DNA of 64,000 nt from an uncultured Serinicoccus sp. (lineage in GTDB: Bacteria > Actinomycetota > Actinomycetes > Actinomycetales > Dermatophilaceae): NCBI RefSeq assembly GCF_947487915.1, contig NZ_CANKYH010000001.1, forward strand, positions 310,001 through 374,000. The letters run 5' to 3'. Position 1 is the stretch's first letter. Every line of letters begins with the position of its first letter. The notes below the pieces were generated by a model, which worked only from the letters and a program-made list of their open reading frames with translations, had not been told where the DNA came from and searched no databases. Positions 8,505-17,149 of this stretch are shown piece after piece. The translations under genes were made by a program, and so were the position numbers.

Positions 8505-9935
8505 ATGCACCGTCGCAGCACCCGCAGGATCGTCCCGGCCACCCTCGCGCTCGGCGCCCTGGTCGCGGCCCCGGTGGCCGCGGGCGCGGCCCCCGACCGA
8601 CCCGGTGAGCCGAGGTATGTCGAGGGGGCCGCGGGAGCGGGCGACCCCTACCTGCCGCTCGCCGGCAACGGCGGCATCGACGTCGAGCACTACGACCTGG
8701 ACCTGCGCTACTCCCCGCCGCCGCCGGACGGTCCCCTGGAGGGGCGTCTCGACGGGGTCACGACGATCACCCTCACCGCCACGCAGGACCTGCGCGCCTT
8801 CCACCTGGACCTGCGGGGGCTGCAGGCGTCCGCGGTGACCGTGGACGGCAAGCGGGCCCGCTTCGAGGCCGAGCAGGGCAACGAGCTGGTCATCACCCCG
8901 CGGCCCAAGCTCAAGGCCGGCGACACCGTGGAGGTCGTGGTGTCCTACGGCGGCACGACCGGTCGACCCACCGACCTGGAGGGCGCGCTCTACGGCTGGG
9001 TCACCACCCGCGACGGGGCGATGGTCGTCAGCCAGCCGGACGGGTCGGCGACCTGGTTCCCGGTCAGCGACCACCCCACCGACAAGGCGAGCTACACCTT
9101 CGAGGTCACCGTGCCGGACGGCCTCGTCGCCGTGGCCAACGGTCTGCTCGAGGGGTCCGAGACCGAGGACGGCTGGACCACCTGGTCCTGGGACGCGCCG
9201 GACCCGATGGCGGCCTACCTCGCGACCGCCACGGTCGGCGACTTCGAGCTCAGCACCTCCACCACCCCCAGCGGGGTGCCGGTCATCGACGCGGTGGACC
9301 CCGACCTGCCCGACTCCGCCTCGGCCAACCTGGCGCTGACCGGGGAGATGATGACCTTCTTCGAGGGGCTCTTCGGCGACTACCCGTTCGTGGCCTACGG
9401 CGCCATCGTCGACGACGACTCGGTGGGCTACGCCCTGGAGACGCAGACCCGCTCGTTCTTCTCCCGCCGGGCCAACGAGGGCACGGTCGCCCACGAGCTG
9501 GTGCACCAGTGGATCGGCGACGACGTGGCCGTCCACCGCTGGGCGGACATCTGGCACAACGAGGGCTGGGCGACCTACGGCAGCTGGCTGTGGACGCAGG
9601 AGCAGGGCGGGGCCACGGCGCAGGCCCGCTACGAGTCGGTCATGGCCATCCCCGCCGACGACGGCTTCTGGGCGCTGGAGATCGGCGACCCGGGCCCGCT
9701 CAACCTCTTCCACCCGGCGATCTACAGCCGGTCCGCGGCGATGCTGCACGCGCTGCGCGCCGAGATCGGCGAGGACGCCTTCTGGGAGCTCACCCGCACG
9801 GTGGTCGAGGACTACGCGGGCTCCGACCTCTCGACCCAGGAGTACCGGGGGCTGGCCGCGGAGATCTCCGGCCAGGACCTCGACACCTTCTTCGAGGTCT
9901 GGCTGGACACCCCGGAGAAGCCGACCGACTGGTGA
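8505..9935 (+). CDS. Secreted M1-family zinc metallopeptidase
   Basis: This 476-aa exported aminopeptidase-like protein has a signal peptide in the first ~30 residues: basic RRSTRR, a hydrophobic stretch and an AGA cleavage region. An M1-type beta-rich N-terminal domain follows. The catalytic zinc motif HELVHQW is at about 330, and the third ligand lies in NEGWATY 18 residues later, giving HEXXH-X18-E. The canonical GxMEN exopeptidase loop is not evident; the corresponding stretch reads YALETQTR, as in shorter actinobacterial M1 proteins. The start is the ATG behind AGGGAGCC. It ends before a hairpin shared with the convergent SDR gene. Substrates are unknown. Confidence 0.9.
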   Translation: MHRRSTRRIVPATLALGALVAAPVAAGAAPDRPGEPRYVEGAAGAGDPYLPLAGNGGIDVEHYDLDLRYSPPPPDGPLEGRLDGVTTITLTATQDLRAFHLDLRGLQASAVTVDGKRARFEAEQGNELVITPRPKLKAGDTVEVVVSYGGTTGRPTDLEGALYGWVTTRDGAMVVSQPDGSATWFPVSDHPTDKASYTFEVTVPDGLVAVANGLLEGSETEDGWTTWSWDAPDPMAAYLATATVGDFELSTSTTPSGVPVIDAVDPDLPDSASANLALTGEMMTFFEGLFGDYPFVAYGAIVDDDSVGYALETQTRSFFSRRANEGTVAHELVHQWIGDDVAVHRWADIWHNEGWATYGSWLWTQEQGGATAQARYESVMAIPADDGFWALEIGDPGPLNLFHPAIYSRSAAMLHALRAEIGEDAFWELTRTVVEDYAGSDLSTQEYRGLAAEISGQDLDTFFEVWLDTPEKPTDW

Positions 9936-9945
9936 GCACGACGAG

Positions 9946-9973
9946 GCCCCGGCCGGCGGACGCCGACCGGGGC
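9946..9973. terminator. Hairpin between convergent genes
   Basis: GCCCCGG pairs with CCGGGGC and the inner CGGC with GCCG, with one mismatch and a four-base loop. It lies between the M1 peptidase stop and the SDR stop, so it can serve both strands. There is no U-tract, as is usual in high-GC actinobacteria. Confidence 0.6.
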
Positions 9974-9993
9974 AGGAGCTCGTCGGGTGCCCG

Positions 9994-10896
9994 TCAGGGG
10001 CTGTCGGCCCCGCCGTTGACGTTGAGCGTCTCCCCCACGACGTAGCTGCTCTCCGCCGAGGCCAGGAAGACGTAGGCCGGAGCGAGCTCGACCGGCTGGC
10101 CCGCGCGGCCGAGGGGCTGGCCGAGGCCGAACTCCGGGATGGCCTCCTTGGGCTGACCCTGCACCACCTGCAGCGGGGTCCAGATCGGGCCCGGGGCGAC
10201 GATGTTGACCCGCACGCCCTTCGGCGCGAGCTGCTTGGCCAGGCCCTTGCCGAAGGTGTTCATCGCGCTCTTGGTCATGGCGTAGTCCAGCAGGTGCTCG
10301 CTGGGGCTGTAGGCCTGGACCGAGCTGGACAGGATGATCGTCGAGCCGGCCTCCAGGTGCTTGACCGCTGCCCGGCACATCCAGAACATCGCGTAGACGT
10401 TGGTCTTGACGGTGAGGTCGAACTGCTCGTCGCTGATCTCCTCGATCGACGGCGTGCTCACCTGCTTGCCGGCGTTGACGACGAGGGCGTCGAGCCCACC
10501 GAGCTTCTCGGCGGCCTGGTCCACGACCCGGTCCACGGTCTCCCGGTTGGTGAGGTCACCGGGCAGCTGCACGCAGGTGCGCCCCTCGGCCTCGACCAGC
10601 TCGCGGATCCGGTCGGCGTCCTCCTGCTCGTCGGGGAGGTAGTTGATCGCGACGTCGGCACCCTCGCGGGCGTAGGCGATGGCCACGGCGCCGCCGATGC
10701 CGGAGTCTCCGCCGCTGATGAGCGCGCGGCGGCCCTGCAGGCGGCCGGTGCCGCGGTATGACGTCTCGCCGCGGTCGGCCGGCGGGTCCAGCTCGGCGTC
10801 GAGCCCGGGCATGGGCTGGTCCTGCTCGGGCGGGGAGACGCGCGGGTGGCGGGTGGTCGGGTCGTCGAAGGTCAGCTGGTCGGTCTTCTGGGCCAT
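9994..10896 (-). CDS. SDR-family NAD(P)-dependent oxidoreductase
   Basis: This 300-aa short-chain dehydrogenase belongs to the general-stress (YdaD/YghA-like) subgroup, which has a ~45-residue N-terminal extension before the Rossmann fold. Visible motifs are the cofactor loop SGGDSGIGGAVA, NYLPDEQEDA, VVNAGKQ, the catalytic Ser in ILSSSVQAY and the YxxxK motif DYAMTKSA. The ATG at 10896 is chosen because a strong GGGGGAGGA precedes it; the frame runs on to 10953 without a better site. It lies downstream of the cupin gene on the same strand, so the two may be co-transcribed, perhaps in stress protection (inference). Confidence 0.9.
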   Translation of the reverse strand: MAQKTDQLTFDDPTTRHPRVSPPEQDQPMPGLDAELDPPADRGETSYRGTGRLQGRRALISGGDSGIGGAVAIAYAREGADVAINYLPDEQEDADRIRELVEAEGRTCVQLPGDLTNRETVDRVVDQAAEKLGGLDALVVNAGKQVSTPSIEEISDEQFDLTVKTNVYAMFWMCRAAVKHLEAGSTIILSSSVQAYSPSEHLLDYAMTKSAMNTFGKGLAKQLAPKGVRVNIVAPGPIWTPLQVVQGQPKEAIPEFGLGQPLGRAGQPVELAPAYVFLASAESSYVVGETLNVNGGADSP

Positions 10897-10983
10897 GCCT
10901 CGATCCTCCCCCGGGCACCGCGCCCGCGCACCGTGGAACGGCCCGCGCCGCACGAGGGCCGGCGGCGCCCGGCCCCCGCGGCC

Positions 10984-11457
10984 TCAGGCCTTGAGGTCGT
11001 CCTCGCCGCTGCCCGGCTGCACGGTCCACTCCGGGGGCACGTCCCGACCCGCGTCCTCGTCCGCCTCGGCGTCCTCGGACGTCTGCTGCACGATGCCCTG
11101 CGCGTGGTGGGACGGGGCGTAGACGGCATACAGCTGCAGCGGCTCGTCGCCGGTGTTGATGACGTCGTGCCAGGACCCGGCCGGGACCTGGATCGACCAC
11201 CCGTCCGAGACGTCCTGGCTGAAGTCGAGGTCGTCCTCGGCGGGACCCATGACGCAGCGGCCCTGGCCGGCGTCGACCCGCAGGAACTGGTCGGTCTCCG
11301 GGTGCGCCTCGAGGCCGATGGACTGCCCGGGCGGGATGGACATGAGGGTGACCTGGAGGTACGTCCCGGTCCACGCCACCGTGCGGTAGGTGGTGTTGTC
11401 CCTCGTCGCGGTCTCGATGTCGAAGGCGTTCGGCCGGGGTCCGGGGTCGGTGACCAT
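10984..11457 (-). CDS. Cupin-domain protein
   Basis: This 157-aa single-domain cupin shows the first conserved motif in GLEAHPETDQFLRVDAGQG (His, Glu and Gln/Gly positions of a metal cupin) and the second in VPAGSWHDVINTGDEPLQLY. The C-terminus is acidic and disordered. Small cupins of this kind can be metal-dependent isomerases or dioxygenases, or ligand-binding proteins; the substrate cannot be read from sequence. GAGAGGACG precedes the ATG. It is followed on the same strand by the SDR gene. Confidence 0.88.
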   Translation of the reverse strand: MVTDPGPRPNAFDIETATRDNTTYRTVAWTGTYLQVTLMSIPPGQSIGLEAHPETDQFLRVDAGQGRCVMGPAEDDLDFSQDVSDGWSIQVPAGSWHDVINTGDEPLQLYAVYAPSHHAQGIVQQTSEDAEADEDAGRDVPPEWTVQPGSGEDDLKA

Positions 11458-11646
11458 GCTGGCGTCCTCTCGTGCAGGTGGGTTCTCGGACCCAACCTAG
11501 CGGCCCATCCCCGCCTCCCGCGCGCGGGTGATCGCTCGGCCCGGCTGCTGCGGTGCCCCGGTCGGAACCTGGACCGGCGCGGCGGCGTCGGTAGGGTAGG
11601 AACTGCCGTCGATCGGCCGGCCGGGGTGCCGGAGGGAAGAGGGGAC

Positions 11647-13119
11647 ATGTCCAACGTGCACCGGGCCGTGGTGGGTGGCGTCGCGCTGCTGGGGGTGGTG
11701 GGGACGAGCGTCGGTCTCTGGGCCACGCAGCCCCCCGAGCACCCCGCGAGCAGCCTGGTCGTCGACGACGGCGCGGAGGTCCTGGACCTGCCGGCCCTGG
11801 AGGCCGGGGTGGAGGGTCTGCGCTTCCACGAGCCGACCGACGTCGCCGTCTTCAGCACCCTGGGGGGCGAGGCGGCACGCACCGACGACCTGGCGCTCAA
11901 CACGGCCGTGCTCGAGCACGCGCGGGCCGAGCGCACCGAGTGGCTCTCCCCGGACGGGCAGACGTGGGCCGACGACCTGTTCATCTTCGCGGTCGATCCC
12001 GAGGGACGGCTGGTGGGCACCTACTTCGGGGAGAACCGCGAGGTCCCCCAGGAGGAGCAGCTGGACATCCAGGACGCCGCCAAGGAGGACTACCGCGCGG
12101 CGGACTGGACGGACGGCACGCTCGCCGGCCTCGAGGCGGGGGCGGCACGCATCGAGCAGCCCTTCATGAGGTCGGCCGGCGGGGTCGTCCTCGCCGGTCT
12201 GCTGTCGCTGCTCACCGCTGTCGGAGCCGGGACCTGGCTGGCCTTCGGCCTCCGTCGCGCCGGGGTCAGCCGCGACATGCGCGCCGAGGGTGACCGTCGG
12301 ATGGCCTCGGTCGTCGGCGAGATGGACGCCACCGAGCTGCACGCCCGGCTCATCCCCGAGGACTCCCGCTACGGCGGGCGCGTCCTGCGGCGGTACGACG
12401 AGTTCACCCGCGGGGTGCGTGAGCTCACCGAGCTGGGCAACGAGGCACGCGCGATCCCGGAGTCGTCGTACAACCGGAAGGCGTCGCAGACCCGGCTCAC
12501 GGCATACCGGGACAAGGCGCTGGAGCTGGACCACCTCGACGACGTCATCGCCGACACGGCCGCCTTCCTCGGCCGCGAGCACACCTGGGTGCAGGCGTGG
12601 ACCCGCCAGGAGGCGCCGCTGCGCGAGGACCTCGAGCAGGTCGGGTCCGTCATCGAGACGGATGTCCCCGCCGAGGCCCGGGGGCTGCCCGAGGTCACCG
12701 CGCTGCGGGAGTTCACCTCCGGCGCCCTGGCGCTGCTGGACCAGCTGCGTGGGCAGCTGGACACGGAGGAGGTCACGCCGGACGACGCCCTGGACGAGCT
12801 GCGCACCACCCGCGACGGACTGAGCGAGCGGCTGGACCGGCTCGCCGGCGCCGTGGCCGAGGAGGTCGGGAAGACGCCCGAGGAGCGGGTCGCGATGAAG
12901 AAGGCGATGCGCGAGGAGCGCTCCCACCGGCGCACCGAGCCCACGATCATCGCCGCGGCCTACCCGTCCTGGGGCTGGTACCCCCTCGGCGCGTTCCAGA
13001 CCGGCCTGCACTCCGGCACCGCCGCGGTGGAGCAGTCGCGGTCGAGCTCGAGCGGGGCGACCTCCGGCTACAGCGGCGGCGGCAGCTTCAGCGGCGCCGG
13101 GAGCTCCTCGCGGTTCTGA
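11647..13119 (+). CDS. DUF5129/TPM-like membrane protein
   Basis: This 490-aa protein has an N-terminal membrane anchor (VVGGVALLGVVGTSVGLWA). An extracytoplasmic TPM-like domain follows (about 40-165, with TWADDLFIFAVDPEGRLVGTYFGEN). A second membrane segment (about 178-205) leads into a long helical cytoplasmic region. The C-terminus is a Ser/Gly-rich tail ending GGGSFSGAGSSSRF, characteristic of the TPM/YgcG-type family in actinobacteria. The ATG at 11647 has the strong site GGGAAGAGGGG; the frame extends far upstream but only as shadow of the antisense cupin. TPM proteins are linked to membrane or photosystem repair and are poorly understood in bacteria. Confidence 0.8.
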   Translation: MSNVHRAVVGGVALLGVVGTSVGLWATQPPEHPASSLVVDDGAEVLDLPALEAGVEGLRFHEPTDVAVFSTLGGEAARTDDLALNTAVLEHARAERTEWLSPDGQTWADDLFIFAVDPEGRLVGTYFGENREVPQEEQLDIQDAAKEDYRAADWTDGTLAGLEAGAARIEQPFMRSAGGVVLAGLLSLLTAVGAGTWLAFGLRRAGVSRDMRAEGDRRMASVVGEMDATELHARLIPEDSRYGGRVLRRYDEFTRGVRELTELGNEARAIPESSYNRKASQTRLTAYRDKALELDHLDDVIADTAAFLGREHTWVQAWTRQEAPLREDLEQVGSVIETDVPAEARGLPEVTALREFTSGALALLDQLRGQLDTEEVTPDDALDELRTTRDGLSERLDRLAGAVAEEVGKTPEERVAMKKAMREERSHRRTEPTIIAAAYPSWGWYPLGAFQTGLHSGTAAVEQSRSSSSGATSGYSGGGSFSGAGSSSRF

Positions 13120-13190
13120 GGTTCCGTAGAGAGACGCGCAGCACGAGGTCCTGCCCGCGGAGACGCACCAGCATGCGTCGGCTCCCCGGT

Positions 13191-13219
13191 GAGGGTCTCC
13201 GCATGGCCCTGAGACCCTC
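13191..13219. promoter_or_regulatory. Inverted repeat GAGGGTCTC-N11-GAGACCCTC upstream of the pRiA4b gene
   Basis: Two perfect 9-bp arms are separated by 11 bp. The right arm directly abuts TAGGCT (13220-13225), a TANNNT-type -10 candidate for the downstream GTG at 13257, so the repeat sits where an operator would. It could instead be a weak terminator of the upstream gene. Confidence 0.45.
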
Positions 13220-13256
13220 TAGGCTCGGCACCGACCGAGAGTGAGGAGCCGTTGAC

Positions 13257-14789
13257 GTGCCCCAGGACCTTCCCGAGGACCTCCGCCGAGCCGTCGCGAG
13301 CATGACGCCGGACGAGCTGCATCAGCTGCTCGCCGGGATCGCCGCCGCCAGCGGCGTCACAGCCCCGGGGTTCGGCCGGCCCAGGGTGGAGCCGGTCGTG
13401 CTGCCCGACCCGCCCGAGGACGATCTGCTCCTGACCGTGCGGGTCGACGTCGACGACGTCCGGCCGCCGGTGTGGCGCCGGCTGGAGCTGCGCGGCGACC
13501 TCCAGCTCGACGAGGTGCACGAGATCCTGCAGGCGGCGTTCGGCTGGCTGGACGGGCACCTGCACCGGTTCTGGCCGGGACCGGCCAAGCGGATCTGGAC
13601 CGGGCCGTTCTTCACCACCGAGCTGGACGAGATCGAGCCCGAGGACGAGGACGAGGGCATGCAGCCCGAGGACGAGGTGCGCCTCGACCAGGTGCTACGC
13701 CAACCGGGTGACCGACTGTTCTACACCTACGACTTCGGTGATGACTGGACCTGCACCATCAAGCTGGAGAAGGTCGTCACGCTCGACGACGATGCCGAAG
13801 GCGAGGACGCGGTGTGCACCGCCGCCCGCATGGCGGGTCCGCTCGAGGACTGCGGCGGGCCGCCCGGACACCAGGAGCTGGTCGACGCCTTCCGGGCCGG
13901 CGGGCTGCCCGCGCTCGACCCGGCCCTGCGCGCCTGGGTGCCGCCCGGCTGGGACCCGTTCGAGGAGGACGTCGCATCGGTCAACGAGCGGCTGCGGATC
14001 GCGGGTATGACGCAGGCCGAGCTGATGAAGTCGCTCGCCTCGGGTGAGGACGCGGTCGCGTGGCCGTCGGCCCTGGAGCCGTTGCTGGACCTGGCCCTGC
14101 CGGACGTGCTCAGCGAGCTGGCCGAGCTGACCCGGACGGCGCGGGACGCCAGCAGGTACGGCGACCTCACGGCGGCTGACCTCGCCGCCCTGGCCCGCCC
14201 CTACCGCTACCTGGTCGACCTGGCCGGGGAGGACGGCATACCCCTCACCCATGCGGGGTGGATGAAGCCGACGGTCGTGGAGCAGATCTACCGCGACCTC
14301 GGCTTCGAGGACACGTGGATCGGCAAGGGCAACCGCGAGGACCAGACCGCCCCCGTCGCGGACCTCCGGGCGCGCTGCCAGCGGGTGGGGCTTCTGCGCA
14401 AGTACCGGGGCCGGTTGCTGCGGACCCGGGCGGCTGCAGCCCTGACCGACGACGCGGACCTCGTGCAGCACGTCGCCGGGCGGGTGGGCGCCGACAAGAA
14501 CGATCTGGTGCAGGCGGCGATGGCGCTCTTCGCGCTGGTGAGCGCGGCGACCGGCGAGGCGGGCTACGACCACCGGGTCCAGGTGGCGGACCTCATGACC
14601 CGCTGCGGCCTCCGGACCACGTCGCGAGGCGTCGACCCGCACCATGCCCTCGAGTGGTGCCGCCCGGTCTGGCGGACGCTCTCGGACGCGTCCGGGCTGA
14701 AGCTGCTGCGCGGAGCGCCCGACCAGCACAGCCGTCGGCGGGTGGCCGGGATGGCGCGGATGATGCTGTGGCCACAGGGCGTCGTCTGA
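13257..14789 (+). CDS. Plasmid pRiA4b ORF-3 family protein
   Basis: This 510-aa protein starts at GTG with GAGGAG upstream. Residues ~45-220 form a pRiA4b ORF-3 (IS1096 TnpR-like) domain: VRVDVDDVRPPVWRRLELRGD, LHEILQAAFGW-type helix, YTYDFGDDWTC and the CGGPPGHQELVDAF motif. The remaining ~290 residues are helical, with an SEC-like or wHTH-like character that I cannot assign. The domain is widespread on plasmids and chromosomes and was named from mobile elements, but no transposase or inverted repeats flank it here. It ends at a strong bidirectional hairpin. Confidence 0.85.
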   Translation: MPQDLPEDLRRAVASMTPDELHQLLAGIAAASGVTAPGFGRPRVEPVVLPDPPEDDLLLTVRVDVDDVRPPVWRRLELRGDLQLDEVHEILQAAFGWLDGHLHRFWPGPAKRIWTGPFFTTELDEIEPEDEDEGMQPEDEVRLDQVLRQPGDRLFYTYDFGDDWTCTIKLEKVVTLDDDAEGEDAVCTAARMAGPLEDCGGPPGHQELVDAFRAGGLPALDPALRAWVPPGWDPFEEDVASVNERLRIAGMTQAELMKSLASGEDAVAWPSALEPLLDLALPDVLSELAELTRTARDASRYGDLTAADLAALARPYRYLVDLAGEDGIPLTHAGWMKPTVVEQIYRDLGFEDTWIGKGNREDQTAPVADLRARCQRVGLLRKYRGRLLRTRAAAALTDDADLVQHVAGRVGADKNDLVQAAMALFALVSAATGEAGYDHRVQVADLMTRCGLRTTSRGVDPHHALEWCRPVWRTLSDASGLKLLRGAPDQHSRRRVAGMARMMLWPQGVV

Positions 14790-14813
14790 CCCACATCAGC
14801 CGGGTGGACCACG

Positions 14814-14846
14814 CGGGCGCCCGCACCGTGTCGGTGCGGGCGCCCG
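14814..14846. terminator. Strong bidirectional terminator hairpin
   Basis: A perfect 14-bp GC-rich stem (CGGGCGCCCGCACC with its complement) encloses the five-base loop GTGTC. It lies between the convergent pRiA4b ORF-3 gene and the alcohol dehydrogenase gene and so can terminate both. Confidence 0.85.
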
Positions 14847-14865
14847 GGGTATGCCGTCGGGAGGG

Positions 14866-15924
14866 TCAGCCCGCCAGCGTCGCCGTGTCGATGACGGCGC
14901 GGTAGCGCACGTCCCCGGCCACGACCTTGTCGTAGTACTCGTCGACCTGGCCGGCGTCGATGACCTCCACGGTGGCGGTGATGCCGTGCTCGGCGCAGAA
15001 GTCGAGCATCTCCTGGTGCTCCGGCAGGCCGCCGATCATGTTGCCCTTGATCGAGCGGCGGTTGGCCAGCAGCGAGAAGGCGCTGACTTGCAGCGAGTCC
15101 TCCGGAGCACCGACATTGGCCAGGACGCCGCCGCGGTCGAGCAGTCCCATGTAGGAGTCCAGCGGGATGCCCGAGCCGACGGTGTTGACCAGGAGGTCGA
15201 AGCTGCCGGCGAGCTCCTCGAACGCCGTGCCGTCCTCGGTGGCGCGGAAGTCCGTGGCGCCGAACGACATACCGTCCTGCTTCTTGCTGTCGGTGCGGCT
15301 CAGCACGGTGACGTCGGCACCCATGGCCGCGGCGATCTTCACCGCGACGTGCCCGAGGCCGCCCATGCCGATGACGCCGACGCGCGAGCCCGGGCCGACG
15401 CCGGCCTCCTTGAGCGGGTGGTAGGTCGTGATGCCGGCGCACAGCAGCGGCGTCACACCGGCGTAGTCGGCCTCGTCGTAGGAGTCGGGGATCTTCACGA
15501 CGAAGTGGTCCCGGACGACGACCTCGCCGCTGTAGCCACCCTTGGTGACCTCGCCGTGGTAGTCCTCCTGGCCGTAGGTCTGGACGGCGCCCTTGAGGCA
15601 GTACTGCTCCTCGCCGTCCCGGCAGGGCTGGCACTCGCCGCAGGAGTCGACGAGGCAGCCGACACCGACGACGTCACCGACGGCGTGGCCGGTCACGTCC
15701 GAGCCGACCTCGGTGACGGTGCCGAGGATCTCGTGGCCGGGGGTGAGCGGGTAGATCGTGCCGCCCCACTCCTCCCGGGTGATGTGGATGTCGGTGTGGC
15801 AGATGCCGGCCCAGCGGATGTCGATGCGCACGTCGTCCGGTCGCAGGTCGCGGCGCTCGATCTGCACCCGCTCGAAGTCGGCTCCGGCCGAGGCGGCGGC
15901 GAGTGCTGGTGTGGTGGTCGTCAC
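14866..15924 (-). CDS. Zinc-dependent alcohol dehydrogenase (YahK/cinnamyl-type)
   Basis: This 352-aa medium-chain dehydrogenase reduces aldehydes with NAD(P)H. The catalytic zinc ligands are in AGICHTDIH and TPGHEILG. The structural-zinc cysteines are in VDSCGECQPCRDGEEQYC. The Rossmann motif is GVIGMGGLGHVAVKIA, and SRTDSKK follows beta-2. The length and the YGQEDYHGEVTKGGYS segment match the YahK/AdhA-like NADP-dependent subgroup. A hairpin just upstream separates it from the sugar operon on the same strand, so it is probably a monocistronic unit. Confidence 0.92.
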   Translation of the reverse strand: MTTTTPALAAASAGADFERVQIERRDLRPDDVRIDIRWAGICHTDIHITREEWGGTIYPLTPGHEILGTVTEVGSDVTGHAVGDVVGVGCLVDSCGECQPCRDGEEQYCLKGAVQTYGQEDYHGEVTKGGYSGEVVVRDHFVVKIPDSYDEADYAGVTPLLCAGITTYHPLKEAGVGPGSRVGVIGMGGLGHVAVKIAAAMGADVTVLSRTDSKKQDGMSFGATDFRATEDGTAFEELAGSFDLLVNTVGSGIPLDSYMGLLDRGGVLANVGAPEDSLQVSAFSLLANRRSIKGNMIGGLPEHQEMLDFCAEHGITATVEVIDAGQVDEYYDKVVAGDVRYRAVIDTATLAG

Positions 15925-15956
15925 TGATGCTCCTCTGTGGGGTTCGGTGAACAGCA

Positions 15957-15980
15957 GAGCCGCGACACGAGTCGCGGCTC
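15957..15980 (-). terminator. Hairpin after the sugar operon
   Basis: GAGCCGCGAC pairs perfectly with GTCGCGGCTC around a four-base loop (ACGA). It lies between the last gene of the minus-strand sugar operon (ends 16117) and the alcohol dehydrogenase start (15924), so it most likely ends the operon transcript; attenuation of the dehydrogenase is possible. Confidence 0.65.
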
Positions 15981-16116
15981 ACCCTGCGTCCAACCACCAG
16001 GCCTCTGACGCCGATTCCCGCGCGGCCCGGGCCACAGATATTCCCGCGGTCGGTGAGTGTTGGCTCACCCCCGGCGGGTCACGCTGGTGCGGTAGCGCCG
16101 ACACTCTCCCCCGCTG

Positions 16117-17118
16117 CTACCCCTGGTCGAAGGCGGCGTCGAAGGAGGACGTGGAGGGCGGGAAGTCGAGGGCGCGCAGGTAGTCCAGCGCCTCCTTGGC
16201 CCCGTGCAGCCGGTCCATCCCGGCGTCCTCCCACTCCACCGAGATCGGCCCGGCGTAGCCGGCCCCGGCCAGCGCCCGGAAGCAGTCCTCCCAGGGCACG
16301 TCGCCGCGGCCGGTGGACACGAAGTCCCACCCGCGACGCTGGTCGCCCCAGGGCAGGTGCGAGCCGAGCCGCCCGTTGCGGCCGTTGCCGACCCGCATCC
16401 GGGTGTCCTTGCAGTCCACGTGGTAGATCCGGTCGGCGAAGTCGGTGATGAAGGCGACCGGGTCGATGTCCTGCCACATCATGTGGCTGGGGTCCCAGTT
16501 GAGGCCGAAGGCCTCCCGGTGCCCGATCGCCTCGAGCGTGCGCACGGTGCTCCAGTAGTCGTAGGCGATCTCGCTCGGGTGCACCTCGTGCGCGAAGCGG
16601 ACCCCGCACTCGTCGAAGACGTCGAGGATGGGGTTCCACCGGTCGGCGAAGTCCTGGTAGCCCGCCTGGATCCGGTCGGCGGGCACCGGCGGAAACATCG
16701 CGACGTACTGCCAGATCGAGGAGCCGGTGAAACCGACCACGGTGTCCACCCCCATGCGCTGCGCCAGCCGGGCGGTGAGCTGGAGCTCCTCGGCCGCGCG
16801 CTGCCGCACCCCCTCGGGGTCGCCGTCGCCCCACACCTTCGCGCCGACGATGGAGCGGTGCCGCTCGTCGATGGGGTCGTCGCAGACGGCCTGACCCTTG
16901 AGGTGGTTGGAGATCGCCCACACCCCGAGCCCGTGGCGGCGCAGGATCTCCAGCCGCCCCTCGACATACTCCTCGTCGTCCCAGCGCCAGGCGTCCAGGT
17001 GCTCGCCGGACACGGCGATCTCCAGGCCGTCGTAACCCCAGCCGGCCGCCAGCCCGGCGACCTCCTCGAGGGTGAGGTCGGCCCACTGGCCGGTGAAGAG
17101 GGTGAACCTGCGTGCCAT
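16117..17118 (-). CDS. Sugar phosphate isomerase/epimerase (TIM barrel), last gene of the sugar operon
   Basis: This 333-aa xylose-isomerase-like TIM-barrel protein shows FTGQWADLTLEEVAGLAAGWGYDGLEIA at the N-terminus, acidic metal-binding strands (CGVRFAHEVHPSEIAYD, LNWDPSHMMWQ) and VSVEWEDAGMDR near the end, which supplies the last Glu/Asp ligand. Such proteins use a divalent metal to isomerise or dehydrate sugars, inosose or related polyols. The start has AAGGAG upstream. It is separated by 31 bp from the oxidoreductase gene and forms a pathway with it and the second isomerase. The exact substrate cannot be deduced. Confidence 0.88.
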   Translation of the reverse strand: MARRFTLFTGQWADLTLEEVAGLAAGWGYDGLEIAVSGEHLDAWRWDDEEYVEGRLEILRRHGLGVWAISNHLKGQAVCDDPIDERHRSIVGAKVWGDGDPEGVRQRAAEELQLTARLAQRMGVDTVVGFTGSSIWQYVAMFPPVPADRIQAGYQDFADRWNPILDVFDECGVRFAHEVHPSEIAYDYWSTVRTLEAIGHREAFGLNWDPSHMMWQDIDPVAFITDFADRIYHVDCKDTRMRVGNGRNGRLGSHLPWGDQRRGWDFVSTGRGDVPWEDCFRALAGAGYAGPISVEWEDAGMDRLHGAKEALDYLRALDFPPSTSSFDAAFDQG

Positions 17119-17149
17119 GTGCGTCTCCTTCGCTCGCGTGCTCAGCGTG